DNA from: Mytilus trossulus
Taxonomy: Eukaryota > Mollusca > Bivalvia > Mytilida > Mytilidae
Length of the DNA stretch: 64,000 nt
NCBI RefSeq assembly: GCF_036588685.1
Contig: NC_086382.1
Span: 73,629,999-73,693,998, forward strand
Direction of reading: 5' to 3'
Shown: one piece after another, positions 22,901 through 34,100 of the stretch
How positions within the stretch are numbered: position 1 is the first letter of the stretch
How the letters are laid out: the number at the start of each line of letters is the position of its first letter
The notes under the pieces: generated by a model
Told to the model about the DNA's origin: nothing
Seen by the model: only the letters and a program-made list of their open reading frames with translations
Databases searched by the model: none
Program-made: the position numbers and the translations under genes

Positions 22901-24856
22901 AACTTAAATTTGGAAAATCTTCAACACACGTGGTACCATTTGCTATTGTTACTAAGAATGAATCAAGTATAGCAATCGAATACGACGCCGTGCGAGCATG
23001 CAAAGCATACGGGAAGTGAAAATAGAATTAGATCGAAAACGTAAGATGGTAAAAAAAAAACAATACGAGACGATATATTATATACATAACTTTTGAAATA
23101 TGTTCAAAGTAAAGTTGTTACAAGTTTAATTGATACTCTACACAATTGATTGTTTAAACCCGTTTTGATATTAAAAAGAACCAATTTATATTGGTATGCG
23201 AAAAATTATGTAGCACAATAATTCAAATATGCATGTACCTGTTTTATGATATCAAAGTCTGAGATATCGTCTTTTCTTCCGAAATGTCCGATGCCTTCTT
23301 CATTTTCTTCTAACTGCACGAGAAGGAACTCTGGAACAGTGATGATATATTATTAATGATTCATCTTCAATATGATAGCCACAAATAATCAAGAAGAAAT
23401 AAAATTAATGAAGAGTGTTTAAAACAATCTGCTAGAAGAAATGCCGGTTCATTTGATAATACTAACTAAATAGAGAATTCGTATCGGAGGTGTTCAACAT
23501 TTTTGAAATTGAACATTTTGTTCCCGTTCGCTGAGGATGATCGAGGATAGTTAGACATTGCTTTTGCAGCAGTCACATAGAAAGTCACAATAAAACTTAG
23601 GCGATCTTAGGCAGTCAGCCTTCAGAACAATTTCTGTCGGTACACTTCTTCTTCTTCTTGTCTCCGTTATAAGGAACACCTGAGTTATAAATGGCGTGTA
23701 TAGGATGACATTTGGAGCCTGTATCGGTACAGATTTATGTAAACCCACTATTTATTTCTAGTTTGAGGATAAAATCCAATTTGATCAAGTGTTCTATTTA
23801 ACGATGTGCTAGACATATATGTTTTTTTGGTGAAAACTTTATATATTTTATATACGTCTTCATGTTCCATTCTACATCATAACTTTATCTTCCTCCTCTA
23901 AAAGGAGCTCCGCTTTGAAAGCGTAGTCTATTAATATTTTGTTTGTGCCCTTAAACCGTACACAAGGAGCACTGTAATAATAATAAAAAAATGGTACACA
24001 GTATATTTTCATAAACGTGTATACATGTATTTCTATAAAAGTAAAATCAATAATTCACCACTGATGCACACAGCAATTATAATATTTCATAAGCCACTGA
24101 TACACGAATGTAAAGTCGATTACATATGTTACTCGTTTGAAGATATAAAATATACAATATAATTTTGTTTATGCTTTTAGATTATCTAGAAATTATGAAA
24201 ACCTGGCAAAAATATATACCCAATTTCCGATTGCTAGATGTGCATCCTGGTAACCGATGCAATTCAGTAGATAAATTTTAACCTCGTTTACCGGTCATGC
24301 ATGATTCACTTGTTTAGAACTGTAGACCCTGTCTTACGCCATTATATTGCCGTAATTAAAATAATTTATTTTTTATTTACAATTTTTTCAATGAATATAA
24401 AATTTTCACCTATAAATGTTCGTGAAATCTACTGAAAGCGTTTTGAGGTACTGTCCGAAAACTGGAAATTCCACTTTATTCAATGAGTCCGAACATTTCA
24501 AATAAATGTAAAATTAAAACTATGTCTTTAAATCGAAATGGGAGTTGTGTGTGTTTGTGTTGAGAGGGGTGCACAACATCAACAATACATTTGCTTAGTC
24601 CCGATTCGGGTTCCGGTTCCGTCAGCAGTGTTTCGAAGCAACTTGTACTTTACCTATTCAGATAGATCTATATCTGTACTTCAAATAGTATGTACACAGT
24701 GTGGTGAATATTTAAATAACATGTTTATAAAAGCTACAGAACAGTAAAAGAAAATGAAACAACGTCTTACCCGTAAGTGTTACAGTTACTCGTCCATTCT
24801 TCTAAACCAAGGCTACACAATCTCAGATCAAATTTAAATCTCTCCAACGTCAACAT
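19924..24856 (-). CDS. small unrecognised gene, four candidate exons
   Basis: Spliced model, minus strand: 24856-24771, 23971-23884, 23328-23239, 19983-19924 (stop TGA). The pieces total 324 bases and join in frame to 107 aa. Exon 1 (MLTLERFKFDLRL...) has a strong gtaaga donor. Exon 2 follows a TTATTACAG acceptor and completes the split codon. Exon 3 is acidic (EENEEGIGHFGRKDD) with donor CAG-gtacat. Exon 4 is basic (WKKSSRRHEH). The weak point is the exon 2 donor (AAA-gttatg) joined to a CAGAG acceptor; alternatively exon 2 runs on to a stop at 23872 for a 61-aa product. No signal peptide, membrane segment or known family was recognised. The gene starts 98 bp from the ParB-like gene, divergently. 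Confidence 0.5.
20000..21880. other. intronic or non-coding, no repeat family recognised
   Basis: This lies in the last intron of the small minus-strand gene if that model is right. Apart from a fragment near 20170-20210 (ctcattggtaatcatacca) of the repeat at 26295-26645, no gene or element is supported. Confidence 0.35.
21908..22051. repeat. hairpin element
   Basis: 21908-21970 and 21989-22051 are imperfect reverse complements (attgtattttaagctc against gagcttaaaatacaat; gtttactg against cagtaaac) around a short loop with tcttcgctaacgcgtcgc. It is a palindromic MITE candidate. Confidence 0.65.
22710..22857. repeat. hairpin element with about 45-bp arms
   Basis: The arms 22710-22754 and 22813-22857 (agacaatatacgtatagtgt against acactatacgtatattgtct) are nearly perfect complements. 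Inner arms at 22762-22776 and 22790-22804 (gaaacgggaaaatgc against gcatttacccgtttc) extend the pairing almost to the centre. Confidence 0.75.
23239..23328 (-). CDS. small gene, exon 3
   Basis: 30 open codons (from FLLVQLEENEE to DFDIIKQ) between a ttccagag acceptor region and a CAG-gtacat donor. The exon could begin two bases earlier at 23330 if a different upstream exon is used. Confidence 0.5.
23884..23971 (-). CDS. small gene, exon 2
   Basis: 29 codons plus one base after a ttattacag acceptor, ending in an acidic stretch ELLLEEEDK. The donor after AAA (gttatg) is weak. Without it, translation reaches TAG at 23872-23874. Confidence 0.5.
24771..24856 (-). CDS. small gene, exon 1
   Basis: The ATG at 24856 opens 28 codons plus two bases, ending ACG-G before gtaagac. 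The downstream acceptor at 23972-23974 supplies the third base and keeps the frame open. Confidence 0.6.
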
Positions 24857-24954
24857 TTTTCGCGGAACGTTTGAATCGACGAATCAACGTTGATATCTAT
24901 TGTTGACGTTTCAAACTGATTCGCCCCATGAAACGTCATACGGATACTTTCAAA
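24846..24954. promoter_or_regulatory. candidate bidirectional promoter with TGACGTT motifs
   Basis: 98 bp separate the ATG of the minus-strand gene (24856) from that of the ParB-like gene (24955). TGACGTT occurs on the plus strand at 24904-24910 and on the minus strand at 24846-24852 and 24932-24938; the first two belong to exact 9-bp inverted copies (AACGTCAAC and GTTGACGTT). TGACGT is the half-site of ATF/CREB-type bZIP factors. Because the outer copies lie just inside the 5' coding ends, the start sites cannot be placed. Function is inferred. Confidence 0.45.
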
Positions 24955-25110
24955 ATGGAGAGCACATCGCAAAATTCACCAACTTGGAATCTAACTGTGG
25001 AAAACAGCAAACTCTATCTTTGTATTAAGGAAAAGAAAGCTGTTGATGACAACGGAGAAGCCCTAGTTGTGGAACAAATAGGCCATGGTAGATCTTCTAA
25101 GGAAATATGG
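24955..25110 (+). CDS. ParB-like gene, exon 1
   Basis: 52 codons from MESTSQNSPTW to the tryptophan before the gtaagata donor (phase 0). The open frame extends upstream to an ATG at 24928 in a weaker context. Confidence 0.75.
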
Positions 25111-28100
25111 GTAAGATATATCTAGAAGCTTGATATTTTATATCCTACAATTGTTATATATATATATATATATCAGTGAAATGATGACATTATTCCATGC
25201 TGATTTGAGATATTGTAAGCAATTGATTCTTGAATTTTTTTTGTTATGGATCATGGACTTGCTGTTTCCGTAAATTTTTACCTCTTTTTTTTTACTTCAC
25301 CTTTTCATTTTGAAAAAAAATATTTGTGTATCTTGAAGTATGACAAGTATAAGTTTGGATAAACTCAGTTGAAAAACCGTAGCTTACTTCCATTTACATA
25401 ACAATAAAAAATTAAGAAACAATGTTTACATAAAACTTTTTTAAATTATGATGCTTTTGTGCTACGGAAATTTATGTTATTGTGAAATAAAACTGAGAGG
25501 TCACTACGACAAGTTTTTAGTGAGCGACACTATTTAAAATCGTACTTCTTCGTGTCTTTTATACATCACTTTAGCAAATGCAAATGAATAAATGGAAAAC
25601 TATATTGTTGTTTTACTTGCAATTTGATAAAAAAAAGGCCTTGAAAAGCAGTTTTGGTCGGAGGTAAAAATTATTGAAATATTTTACAATCTTATCAAAA
25701 TAATTTATCATGACTTGCTCCTCGATTTTTCAGTATATGTCGCCGTGTGAGCAAGTGATGAGAACTTAGCATTTTATATTAAAATCGTTTTTGTTAGCAA
25801 ATCCTTAAGAAAACCTCTAATATGATAAGTGTTACTATCCCTGGATTTCAATAACAGCTTTTTACGTTTATACTGTATTTGAAAAGAAAAGTGACCGGTC
25901 CAAATGAGATTTTGTAACGTGACATTGTTTTCTAATTGGCAACCACACGACTTCTCCTTGGTTTAAATGTATGCAAATTTCAAAAATCAGATGATGAGGG
26001 GGGAATTGGACCTTTATCGGGACACCGGGACCGAGGAATTCTTTTTTGGAATTTCAATGTCGAATTTTAAATTTATTTAAATTCGGGACCTCGGGATGTC
26101 ATGTTTTTACATACGGAATTTCCCACGACCCCTCCTACCTCTCCACAGATGTTTTTAAATACGAAGGAAAACATCAGAATTCTTGTTTGAAAAAAACGTG
26201 CAGTCCTTCTTATTGAGCAAATTGAATATTCGTAACACCCGCGGTTACAAATGAATTAATCTTGTGTGATTTTTAAAAAAAACTTTATAATATATTTTAT
26301 AATAAACATAAGAGGGTTGGGATGCCACTAACATGTTTAGCCCCGCCACACTATTTATGTTTGTGCCTGTCCCAAGTCAGGAGCCTGTAATTCAGTGGTT
26401 GTCGTTTGTTTATGTGTTACATATTTGTTTTTCGTTAATTTTTTTACATAAATAAGGCCATTAGTTTGCTCGCTTGAATTGTTTTACATTGTCTTATCGT
26501 TGCCTTTTATAGCTGACTATATGCGGTATGGGCTTTGCTCATTGTTGTAGGCCGTACGGTGACCTATAATTGTTAATATTTGTGTCATTTGGTCTTATGT
26601 GAATAGTTGTCTCATTGGCAATCATACCACATCTTCTTTCTTTTATAAAAAGTTAGAAGTTGTTAATTTCGTGAAATTTGAAGTCAATATTTTTTTATAC
26701 TCCTCATACAAATGCGGCACGGGACATTTTTATTTGGACACTTGCGCTACAAATCATAAACCATTTGCGCTTTTTAAAAAACAAATGCATAGTGTTGTAA
26801 GTGTGAAATCTCATTAATTTTCGCTACCCGCATAAACCATATATATTATAGTCATGAAAGCAAATGAAAACATCCGATGTCGAGATCGGAAAAATAGAAA
26901 CAAAAACTTTCCGACATTTTAGTAAGCGACATTATTCTAGAGTGAATGAAAAACAATACTTTAGTAGTAAAATATGTTAACACTTTAATTCAGTTTCTGA
27001 TTTTGCAATGTTCGTTTTGTCAGTATAAATAGTTATAAATAGTTCGTGAAAAAAATCTATAAGGTTGCATCTTTCCTATTTCCCATGACATATATTTGTA
27101 TCACGTTGTCGTCGTCGTCAGCATCGTCCAAAGACATCTATACTGATTGACTTTAGAAACGCAACACTTGATTATTTTGGTGTTATTTTTGAATGAATGT
27201 GTCACCGTCAAAAGCGATGACTGCCAGCTGTTACAAACGCCAAAATGATTGTCAGAAAGGTCAACAAATTCTGTCTAACATGTATTTGGTTCTGTTTTAC
27301 ACCTTCTGATTTTGCATTTGTTTAACCCATTACTGATTGGTTTTGGCAATTATAAGGTTGGCACTTGAGAGCTTAAAAGTTTTCCTTCATTCGATTCTTT
27401 TGGCAATTCAGTTGATGGGAAACATTTATGGCATGAATCTATACTCTATGGTACTCGACAATTCGCAGTTGACGTTGCGGCCGTTAACATGTCTGGTCAA
27501 ATTCTGTTGACGTTTCATTGTCACTACACCTTGATCTGTTCATTGATGGCCACCAACAAATCTTGTCTACTTGTATTGTTGTCGGAAGGACAGTAAGACA
27601 AGTTTCTGAAGTCATATAGTATGGTTTTTGCTTTCATGTTTGCAGTATTCTTAAGGGTTAATTCAGATTTTGATTTCTCAGTTTTAGCAAAATGGAGTTA
27701 GTTTTAGTTACCCACGGCCGTTTAAGCACAGTGAATAGGGGCAAAAATTAAACTTTGTTTGATTTCATAAAAAATCCGAATATGCCGAATCTATTTTACT
27801 GTTTGTTTATATTTTTATACGACCTTGCTATTGGTTTCACATTGGCGTCGTCGTCGTCCGAAGACATTTGTTATCGCACTATCACTGTGCTTAAACGGCG
27901 TTTAAGTTACCCACAGCTAAAGATGGAGCCGCCTGGCTTCGATAAGGAAGTTTACTTCTATATAATTACAATACCATGAATACAAAAGAAATGTTCAGTA
28001 ATTAAACAGTTATATCAATCTTTTAGGGAAGCTCTGCAATGTAAAACGTGGTTACATACTAGAACACAAACGATTACAGCACGATTTTCCAAAACAATTA

Positions 28101-31100
28101 TGATGTCCGTAACTTGAAAACAACTTGTCCGTAACTTTTTTCCTTCTACCGATAGTGATGTCCGTAACTTTACCATAATGTCCGTAACTTTCAAAGAGTC
28201 TTTAAAACCATTCACTTAAAGTGAACATATGAAAATCAAATTCAAATGGCAATCCTTAGCAGAAATACATAGATGAATCCTCCAAACCTCTAAAGAAGAT
28301 ATGTATGATTTGATACCCGAGCTTATTGAATTCCTGAGGTCAATGAAACTTTTAGAAGATTTTAAATCTACCTTTATTGCTATAATAAACTGACATCTGT
28401 TCAACAATAAAGCCTTCCATCTACTCTTTAGATATTGGCATTTTCACAGTCAACAACACATTACACTAGATATAGTGAAGAGACCAAACTTGTTTGGCTA
28501 ACAATTCAGAAATTATTTAAAGCAAAGGATATCAATGTTTTTCCTCGGCTACAAAGACAAAATTATTATGGAGTCATCAGTGAACAATCTAAAAAGCTAA
28601 AAGAATGAAAGAATAATTTCGCCGTACCGTCAGATCCCGTTTACGGTAATAATTTAAAAAAAAATTAACGGAAAATCCGTGACACTCTGGTTTGCTTTTT
28701 TATAGCTGTGGTCTTTTTTCTCTAGTTTATTTTGAAGCATATCGTTATTGTACAAATCTATGTAATAATTAAGAGGTATGATAGTGTTTATTGTCCTTAA
28801 ACTGTTGAAATTATTAATCTTACAATTTTTAAATAAAAGTTACCCACATCCGAAAATAAAGTTACGGACAGTCTGATTATTTTTGACTTCTTATGGATTT
28901 TTTAAAAGATGGCCTTGCGATTAAGTGAAATCAAAATTAACACATTTGTTGTGATGGTAAGTGATTTCTTTATTCAATAGTCCTATCAATATAAACATAA
29001 ATCATGAAAAACGTTCCAAAAAGTAGATTTCGTATCAACTATCATCTCAATGAGTTTAGAGTCCGCCATCTTGGGCTGTGGGTAACTTACGTTACCCACG
29101 GACGTTTAAGCACAGTGACTATAACTTAAGTATAATTAAATAGAAATCTATGAAATTTTGACACAAGGTTACCGACCACAAAAGGAAGGTTGGGATTGAT
29201 TTTGGGAGTTTTGGTCTCAACAGGTTAGGAAAAATGGACCCAAAAAGGGCCCAAATAAGCATTATTCTTGGTTTTCGCACAACAACTTTAGTATAAGTAA
29301 ATAGAAATCAATGAAATTCAAACACAAGGTTTATGACCACAAAGGAAGGTTGGGATTGATTTTGGGAGTTGAGGTTCAACAGTTTAGGAATAAGGGGCCA
29401 AAATAAGCATTTTTCTTGGTTTTCGTACCATAACTTTAGTATAGGTAAATAGAAATCTATCAAATTTAAACACAAGGTTTATGACCATAGAAAGAAGGTT
29501 TGTATTGCTTTTGGGGGTTTTGGTCCCAACAGTTTAGGAATAAGGGGCCCGATTTCTTAAATAAAAAGAAAATTTCCTCAAACATCGTTTTGAGAGGATT
29601 AACCATAAACAGCATAGTGAATTGCTCAAAGGCCAAAAAAAATTAAGTTCATTAGACCACATTCATTCTGTGTCAGAAACCTATGTTGTGTCACAATCAC
29701 AATCCAAATTTAGAGCTGAATCCAGCTTGAATGTAGTCTCTATACTTGCCCAACCGTTCAGGGTTTAACCTCTGTGGTTGTATAAAGCTGCGTCCTGCTG
29801 GGCATCTGGTTTCTTTTTGGTCTCATTTTCAAACTTCATTACAACAAAAGTATTAATTGTATTTATTTATTTTTCTTTTTCCTTCAGATAAAATTTGAAA
29901 ATGCCAAAGTAGGGAGAAACCTACCAGTTATCACTTTTAAAACAACTAGCCCTTTCAATAGTGAAAAAACCTTGGATGGAACTTATATTTGTGTGGCAGA
30001 TTTAATAACAAATGTCATGCAAATATGTCCTTGGGTGACCCTATATAAGAGAAAAAGATCAAATGGCAGTTCGGATAAGGACAACAGCAACAAGAAGAAG
30101 AAGAGAGAACAAATACCAGTGGACCTGGATATTAGCAATGTTGAATATGACATGGGAAATTTAAATCCTGTCATGTTTAAAGAACATTTCATAGGTATAG
30201 AATAATTTTAATTATATTTTGTATACTGTCAGTGGACAAAAGTGAGTTCCCACTCCATAAAATTCCTATCACAATTTAACCAAATAACTACACAACTGAT
30301 TTATATGAAATAAATACCATTAGATTAACACAATAAAAGTTTGAAGTTTTATTGCTAATTTGGCCCTGATATTATTGGGGTCCATTTTAAGTTGCTGACA
30401 AGGTTACACACAAAGAATAAATATTTTTGGAAAAGTTTGCTACGTATTGTAACCAAATTGAAATCCTAAAAAATTTGCAAGTTGATTATTTTAACAAACA
30501 ACCTAAATTTTCTACCATGTTGTTTATCCAATAAACAACTGCTTTTTTTCTGTTCTTGAAATATTCGACTTTGAGCATTCCTGATGAAGGTAAATAACAA
30601 AAATTGTATTGGACAAACGAAATTTCTAAAGTGGTCATACTAATTTGTGTTTTGAAAATCACGGATCAATTTATTTATACAGGTCAGTTTGAAGTCAATG
30701 TGCTTACACTGACAGAACCACCCAAGGAGTACATGGCAAGGAGAGTCAATAACGAATGGGTACAGATAATAAAAGACAAAATTCTACAGCAACCACATCT
30801 GATTTCAACTATTTTGCCTGTTTTGGTTGATCCATGTCAGGTAAAGTTTATACTTAATAAATTTTAAATGCTCTTTCAAATAAGATAAACAAAGGATTGT
30901 GACAATAATAACCAGTAATAAGTGGTTTTTTTTGTGTTTTTTAAAGAATTTCCATATCAAAGTATGTCAATTTGTGAAATTTGTTTATGCTATTTAAAAA
31001 TTTAATCTCAATTCAGGTGAAAGAAGTACAGGAATTCAAGTGTGAAAGTATATCAAGCTATACCTTGTGGACCATTGGGGGAAACCATCTCAGAAGTGCT

Positions 31101-34100
31101 TTACAAGAAATAGCTAAAGAAGCTACATTAAATGATTTAAGGTAACAATTTAAAAAAAATGATATTGTATGACCATTAATACATGCACATTGAGTAGTCT
31201 CTTATGATTCATTTGCCAAAAGAATGTTATTGAATTGACTTCTAATAAATGCATGCACATCTATTCATTTTTTTGCACGAAAATCAGCACATATTCATAG
31301 CTTAAGTAATCAAAATAAACAAAAGAGTAAATTAAGATAGAAGCCTTACTCAATTAAGGGCATACAATACAGTTTTGAACCAGTATTTACAAGATGATGA
31401 AAATTTGTATATATTATAGGCTATTTTTAGCCAATTAATATAAGCTAGGTTGCAATGCTGTATGCATACTTCTTTTCTTGAGACAATTTTTTTTATAACA
31501 ATTGTATATTTGTTTCTCTTATTGCAATGTATCATTATCATTTGTATTATATTTAATAAAAAAATGGTGTTGGCACTTTTTTTGAAGGAATGTCCACATA
31601 CGACTCTATTGTGGACTTAAAGAAGAGCAAGCCTTGCAGTTGGGAAATTTACACAATGGTTCACAGCAAGCTCTAAAACCAACATTCCAGGTATGTCTGA
31701 CAAAAGAGAAGAATGATTTATGAATTGTTTTCTTTAAAGTAGATCACAAGTATATATTTTTTGAGACAGAATTTTTTTCATAATTTGCCAAAATGAAGAT
31801 TTTATTATGCTCTTTTCAAAAATTTAATAAAAAGTATTGGTCACCATACTATTTTCAAGCTATGGGTCGTTGAAAATTGCCAAAATTTGGAAAAAACACA
31901 TTAGTGTGCATAAAAAAAATTCTATGAGAGAATTTTGAAATTAATTTTGAGAAGAAAGGTTTTATAATATGCTTTAAGAAAATAAAAAGAAAACATGGTG
32001 TCACCGAACTTGGTTTCTTGCTACAAGTAAAAATAAAAAATTTCCCAATTAGCCCAGTATAAATTTTGTTTTTTCTCCAAATTCGCGGCACCCCAAATTA
32101 TTTTTGTTTCTACTTTTGGTCATTATATAAATTTTTCATGTCATTAAGCGGCAAGTCAAATCTAAAACTTTAAAAATGGTACTTCGCAAGATCTGGTTTG
32201 CGCCAATCCAGTTTTAATTAGCGTGGGGCACTGTCTTCCTGCGGATAAGTGTTCCAGTGTACTAGCACTCTAAAGTCCTGCAACTACGGTAGGCTAGCAC
32301 TGTGTGAAAGCAGTCAAAATTTACATACACCCTTTGGTTTTTTATTTATTTTATTTTATTTCACTTTTCTTTTTTCTAGTACATACAAAACATCCCACTA
32401 AATATTTTTGCAAAACTCACATACACAAATTTAGGCTTATTGTGGTTTATATATATAATATTTGGCATATAAATTCACATAAAAACAGTCATGGTCTTTC
32501 GACTTTGAAACTTTTGCTTAGTTTACATGTATAATTTGTGATTATATCAGTTTATCATGAACTGGCTATGTCATAAAAGTCAATGATATTTGGTATTTAA
32601 TACTTATTGGCATTTGCAAGTATAGCTTCCATGGATATTATGTAGCCCACCCTCTCTTCATGGTTCAATGATTTTGAAACTTTTACAAAGTTTACAAGTT
32701 AATGGTTGTGGTTTTTTTTTAAGGGAACTACTTATTATAAGTCAATGATATTTGGTATGCAGTTGTTTTGACATTGACACATCCCTTTTACATGGATATT
32801 GTTTAGCCATGTACCTCAGTTATGTTTCATTGACTTTGAATTTTTACCCAATGTAAAAGTATTGCTGTTTTAATTTCAACATTTGCATAATCCAAATTAC
32901 AAAAAAAAACAAGAAATATCTCTGTGATAACAATTTTTAATCTTTTTATAAATATTTTAGGACTGTGTAAATCAAGCTCTTAAATTTAAACTAAGGAGTC
33001 CGGAGAGTGTGTCAACACAGGTTACACAGATGCTGAGAGATGTTGAGATGAGGGTTTGTATACTTTACTGATTATTATAGATGTTCAATTTTAATTTAAG
33101 AGAGAGCCGTGGTGTAGTGGTTAGTGCATCGGACTACTAACACAAAGGTTCCTGGTTCGATTCCCGTTAGGGATGAAAATTTCATGAACTCAATTTTCGG
33201 CTCTCCCTCGACACCATTTGCGAGTATGTTCTTGAGAAAACAATGATAACCCGTCAGAAGGGGACGATAAATGGCTGACCCGTGTTAAGAGAGAGCCATA
33301 TCTCTTGCACGTTAAAGACACCCTTGTTGATTTCGAAAAAGAGAAGGCTAATGCCGCTACAAGGCAGAACTCGCACCAACAAAGTGGAAAGGGATTAATA
33401 TAAGTTGCAAAACTTGTTTCCAAATCCACTATCAATAAATATGTTTAAACTAATTTTAATTCTCCATATTGATGTATTTTTAAGAATTCTAAATGCCTCT
33501 AAAGTATAATTTGATTTAAAATTATTTGTAAACTATTGTTGATGCATCTGAATTTGAAACTTTAAAAATCAAGCTTATACCAGTCGTCTTACATCAACAA
33601 ATTATTGTTTAGGTACTACATTTTAATTATTGGTATTTTATTCCAATCTGTTTTTTTTTTAGATTACCATTTTACATCTAACAAAAAAGAGAGAATTATA
33701 TATGAAATCACCTAAAACAGCATAAACAGACAGTACAATTCCAAACCATATTCAACCTATTGTTTACATGAATATACAACTTGTAAGAACATATTTTACA
33801 TCAACCTGAAATTTAATTCTTAAGTTGCAAGTACATGTACAATATCCTTTTAAAATTAATTTCAGGATGTGCCCAAGGAAAGTGTTGGCACAATATGCAG
33901 TATTTTGAAATATTCTGAAGAAAACTTGAAAATGGTCCAAAAAATATTCACCCAATTTGCACAGAAGTCAGGTTCAATGAAGAGCATACCACAGACTGTA
34001 AGTAAAACTTTCTTGCAATATTTTCTTTTTATACTATATCTTAATAAACAGCTGTGCTGTGGGTGCATGATACGCCTGTCACATTTTCAAGGAATAAAAT

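Noticed and set aside
23551-23748. 65-codon minus-strand ORF in the intron of the small gene
   Set aside because: It does not fit the phase of neighbouring exons, and its arginine run comes from a short repeat.
33104-33180. tRNA gene
   Set aside because: A and B boxes are present, but the acceptor stem does not close and a SINE body follows; annotated as a SINE.
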